DNA of 31,162 nucleotides, taken from positions 1-31,162 of the forward strand of contig CANCBK010000015.1 in assembly GCA_947374315.1 (NCBI GenBank). The letters are read 5' to 3'. This stretch comes from Burkholderiaceae bacterium (GTDB taxonomy: Bacteria; Pseudomonadota; Gammaproteobacteria; Burkholderiales; Burkholderiaceae). The translations under genes and the position numbers were made by a program. Position 1 is the stretch's first letter; each line of letters starts with the position of its first letter. Positions 28,725 through 31,162 of the stretch are shown here, piece after piece. The notes beneath the pieces were generated by a model. That model searched no databases, was not told where the DNA came from, and saw nothing but the letters and a program-made list of their open reading frames with translations.

Positions 28725-30917
28725 TTAAACCCCTGCTGGAATGCTAGCGTGAGAAACAAATGTTTCGGCGCCAGCTTCAATAACGTTGAACGGAATATCC
28801 AAAGCCCAAGCCGCAGCAATCGCTGCGCCTAAATTCATGGGCTTCCATGGGGCGCTTGCACTAGACTCAGAATGCCGCGGCACTGGAATGCTCTTTTGAT
28901 CATGCTTACCGGATTTCAAGGTGATTTGCTGATTGCCGATTACGACGATGCGACCACCATTTTTTAAGTGCGCTTGAGCAATAGTCGATGAAGAATCTCG
29001 AGTGAAGAAAATGACTTCGCCATCGCATAGCTCAGCCATCTTAGCCGTCATAGGGTCATCCGCATTGAGCACGGCAACACCAGTAGGCAGAACTACATCT
29101 ACTTGTGTTCTGACAATACTAAAGACTTGATCTTCGTCGAAGATGGCGTATTGAGGGAAGTTGGCGCTAGGATCTACATTAAGAACGACGCCAACCTGGC
29201 AGCGGTCGTAAGCGAGGCCCTCAATCAACATCGATAGATTGTTATTCTCAATCACGGCGGCCTCGACTGCGCGATTTAATAAGGTGCGACGCGCATTTTC
29301 CCAGTTGGCGGCATTGCTCTTTTGAATGGCGCGATGCCCAAAGAACAAGCCCTTGCTGCAAGAGAGTCCAACATAAAGATTGGTGAGTCGTAGAAAGTGC
29401 GCAATCATTTCTGCGACAGGGGTTTTGCCACGAGCGCCACAGATGCCAACCACTGGGATGCGGAAATCCGCTCCGGGTGGGAAGAGGTGATTGGCAATCT
29501 CTTTTCCTACTGGCTGAGGTTTACCGCTCGCAGGTTTTAAGTGCATCAATAAACCAGGACCCGCATTGACTTCCACGATTGCCGCATTCTGCTCTTCTAG
29601 GGGTCTGCTAATGTCTTGCGCCACCAGGTCAACCCCGGCGATTTCAAGGCCCACAACGCGAGCGGCTAAAGCGACTTGGCTGGCGACTTCGGGATGGACG
29701 AGGTCGGTGACATCGAATGCTACATTACCATTACTTTGAATAAGTATTTTTTGATCGACACCAGGAATGCTGGCGCCAGTTAGCTTCTGACGCGCAAGTT
29801 CTAACTCCACTGCTGAATCAATGCGCACAGGATTGAGCGGATGTTCCTCAGCAGTACCACGCCGGGGATCAGAATTAATCTGAATTTGAATCAGCTCCAG
29901 TACGGTATGTTTGCCATCGCCACTGACCCAAACCGTTTCACCTTTAGCGGCTGCAACGACTTTATTGCCGACTACCAATAAGCGATGCTCATCACCAATG
30001 ATGTGACGCTCAACCAAGACTTCGCTACCTTCATCTATGGCGACAGCATAGGCAGCTTCAATTTCTTGTTGGGTGTATAGGTTGATAAATACGCCACGAC
30101 CATGGTTGCCATCTATCGGCTTTACTACTACCGGCAATCCAATGTCTTGTGCGGCTTCCCAGGCATCATCGGGGCTTGTGACAGTTCGGCCTTCAGGGGT
30201 GGGCACTCCTGCGCTGGATAGCAAGCTCTTAGTGAGATCCTTATCGCGAGAAATCGTTTCAGCGATCGCGCTGGTTTGATCGGTCTCAGCTGTCCAGATG
30301 CGACGCTGCTTGGCGCCATAGCCCAATTGAACTAAGTTGCCCGCTGATAAGCGGATCGATGGAATGCCACGCTCTTCGGCTGCGTTAACAATGCAAGCGG
30401 TACTGGGGCCCAATAAAAGATCGTCACCCAGTTCACGTAGATTTTCAATGATGGTTTTGGCGAGGGTGGCTGGATCTTGTGTGTCTTGAGCAATGGCAAG
30501 GTATAAATCGCGAGCATATTTGAGCGCGGTCAATGTCACTTCTTCATTGATTGCGCTGACCATCACTTTGTAAACGCCACGACGATCACCGTCACGTGCT
30601 TTGCCAAACCCACCAGGAATCCCGGCTAGGTTTTGCAATTCAAGGGTGAGATGTTCGAGGATATGGGCTGGCCAAGTACCTTCTTCAACTCTTTTGAGAA
30701 ATCCACCTGCTTCACCATAGCTGCAGCGGTGTTCTTGGAGGCTCGGGAGCGCTTTAACCAAGCGGCCATAAAACCCAGGAATTAAGTCTGAGGGGTAATC
30801 CTCTAAATCACCAATATCAAGCCAAACCTCAATGACGGGATGATAAGTCCACATATTGGGTCCGCGGAGATGCTTGACGCTCAAGATCTCAATAGTTTTA
30901 TCTAGTAGTTGGGGCAT
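28725..30917 (-). CDS. Cyanophycin synthetase-like protein CphA' (truncated Mur domain)
   Basis: The 730-residue protein is a paralogue of the downstream CphA. The N domain (HILEH at 85-89) and the ATP-grasp domain (VVKPIDGNHGRGV, VEVNAGPGLLMHLKP) look intact. The Mur-like part is not: the P-loop reads GARGKTPV (from Gly494) instead of GTNGKTTT, the acidic motif ETARGG is replaced by ENNNLS, and the protein stops about 130 residues early, just where the Mur C-terminal lobe would begin. It may extend the Asp backbone or join dipeptides, with CphA supplying Arg ligation. Such cphA'/cphA pairs are known from Cupriavidus. The ATG at 30917 lacks a Shine-Dalgarno site. Confidence 0.92.
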   Translation of the reverse strand: MPQLLDKTIEILSVKHLRGPNMWTYHPVIEVWLDIGDLEDYPSDLIPGFYGRLVKALPSLQEHRCSYGEAGGFLKRVEEGTWPAHILEHLTLELQNLAGIPGGFGKARDGDRRGVYKVMVSAINEEVTLTALKYARDLYLAIAQDTQDPATLAKTIIENLRELGDDLLLGPSTACIVNAAEERGIPSIRLSAGNLVQLGYGAKQRRIWTAETDQTSAIAETISRDKDLTKSLLSSAGVPTPEGRTVTSPDDAWEAAQDIGLPVVVKPIDGNHGRGVFINLYTQQEIEAAYAVAIDEGSEVLVERHIIGDEHRLLVVGNKVVAAAKGETVWVSGDGKHTVLELIQIQINSDPRRGTAEEHPLNPVRIDSAVELELARQKLTGASIPGVDQKILIQSNGNVAFDVTDLVHPEVASQVALAARVVGLEIAGVDLVAQDISRPLEEQNAAIVEVNAGPGLLMHLKPASGKPQPVGKEIANHLFPPGADFRIPVVGICGARGKTPVAEMIAHFLRLTNLYVGLSCSKGLFFGHRAIQKSNAANWENARRTLLNRAVEAAVIENNNLSMLIEGLAYDRCQVGVVLNVDPSANFPQYAIFDEDQVFSIVRTQVDVVLPTGVAVLNADDPMTAKMAELCDGEVIFFTRDSSSTIAQAHLKNGGRIVVIGNQQITLKSGKHDQKSIPVPRHSESSASAPWKPMNLGAAIAAAWALDIPFNVIEAGAETFVSHASIPAGV

Positions 30918-31127
30918 ATGTGGAGCGGGGAGTCTTAGCGCCGCTTCAGCAGGTGAGGGCGGGTAGGTCTCAGACGATCTCTCTGTTTCTAGTAATTATT
31001 TAAAATCCACAAAATTAGCAAAAATACATAAAAAAACTTACTTTGATAATTTAACGGCTTTCTGCCTATTAAAGTTGACAGAGTTACCAAATCTAAAAAA
31101 TCTAGCTCCACTATACTTTTAGAACTA
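30918..31127. other. Upstream region of cphA', AT-rich in its outer part
   Basis: From about 30990 to 31125 the sequence is much richer in A and T than the rest of the window. It should contain the cphA' promoter: TTGCTA, 17 bases, TAATTA on the minus strand is possible but weak. On the plus strand TTGACA (31075-31080) and TATACT (31112-31117) occur, but 31 bases apart. No ORF with coding character is seen. Confidence 0.4.
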
Positions 31128-31162
31128 ATGAAGCTAGAAATTTCCCCATCCGCTCCTCCCCT
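31128..31162 (+). CDS. Possible 5' end of a divergent gene, cut by the window edge
   Basis: An ATG at 31128 opens a frame (MKLEISPSAPP) that stays open to the end, only 11 full codons. TATACT lies ten bases before it, so a short-leader transcript is conceivable. No family can be named from so few residues, and the frame could equally be chance. Confidence 0.25.
   Translation, partial: MKLEISPSAPP

Noticed and set aside
31075..31117. TTGACA and TATACT as one promoter on the plus strand
   Set aside because: They are 31 bases apart, too far for a single sigma-70 promoter.

Overview
The window looks like a piece of chromosome from a free-living freshwater betaproteobacterium, most likely Polynucleobacter (Burkholderiaceae). 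The reasons are the moderate GC content, the protein character throughout, the small betaproteobacterial DUF3460 gene next to scpA and panC, and a CphA'/CphA pair of cyanophycin synthetases. This placement rests on recognition, not on a database search. I see no phage, insertion sequence, integrase, CRISPR array, tRNA or rRNA. It is densely packed core chromosome with 21 complete genes plus one possible gene start at the right edge. No gene-free stretch exceeds 300 bases; the longest are 18873-19122, 30918-31162 and 15185-15416, each described below.

Layout. 1-3719 (minus): metG ends in its own terminator, followed by DUF3460-scpA-panC as overlapping genes. 3855-7631 (plus): fdhD, dcd and a large arginine/lysine-type decarboxylase, closed by a two-way terminator. 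7674-11181 (minus): argH with two TRAP-transporter membrane genes downstream (dctQ, dctM). 11225-13047 (plus): hemC-hemD, convergent with ubiC, which follows rhlE (13044-15184, minus). 15417-16820 (minus): an aldehyde dehydrogenase, divergent from msrA (plus). 17465-18100 (minus): pdxH, divergent from tcdA (plus). 19123-21634 (plus): an amino-acid permease and alanine dehydrogenase behind a 250-base structured leader. 21760-26053 (plus): a GDT1-family cation transporter, pepN and fbp. 26154-30917 (minus): cphA (distal) and cphA' (proximal).

Functionally, arginine recurs: ArgH makes it, CphA stores it as cyanophycin, and the decarboxylase may consume it. The permease/Ald pair looks like an alanine (or similar amino acid) uptake and deamination unit. 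HemC/HemD make uroporphyrinogen III, and UbiC makes the ubiquinone head-group precursor.

The most notable items are: (1) CphA', which has a degenerate Mur-type P-loop and lacks the whole Mur C-terminal lobe, paired with a complete CphA; (2) the permease-ald leader, which can fold into alternative structures; (3) a recurrent -10-like box exactly six bases before an ATG with no Shine-Dalgarno (dcd, argH, pdxH, pepN), suggesting leaderless mRNAs; (4) three TTG starts with good Shine-Dalgarno sites; (5) an FdhD without the second cysteine of its CxxC motif; (6) a short MetG without the C-terminal tRNA-binding domain. No clearly new multi-gene system is evident; the leader RNA and the split-function cyanophycin pair are the best candidates for follow-up.
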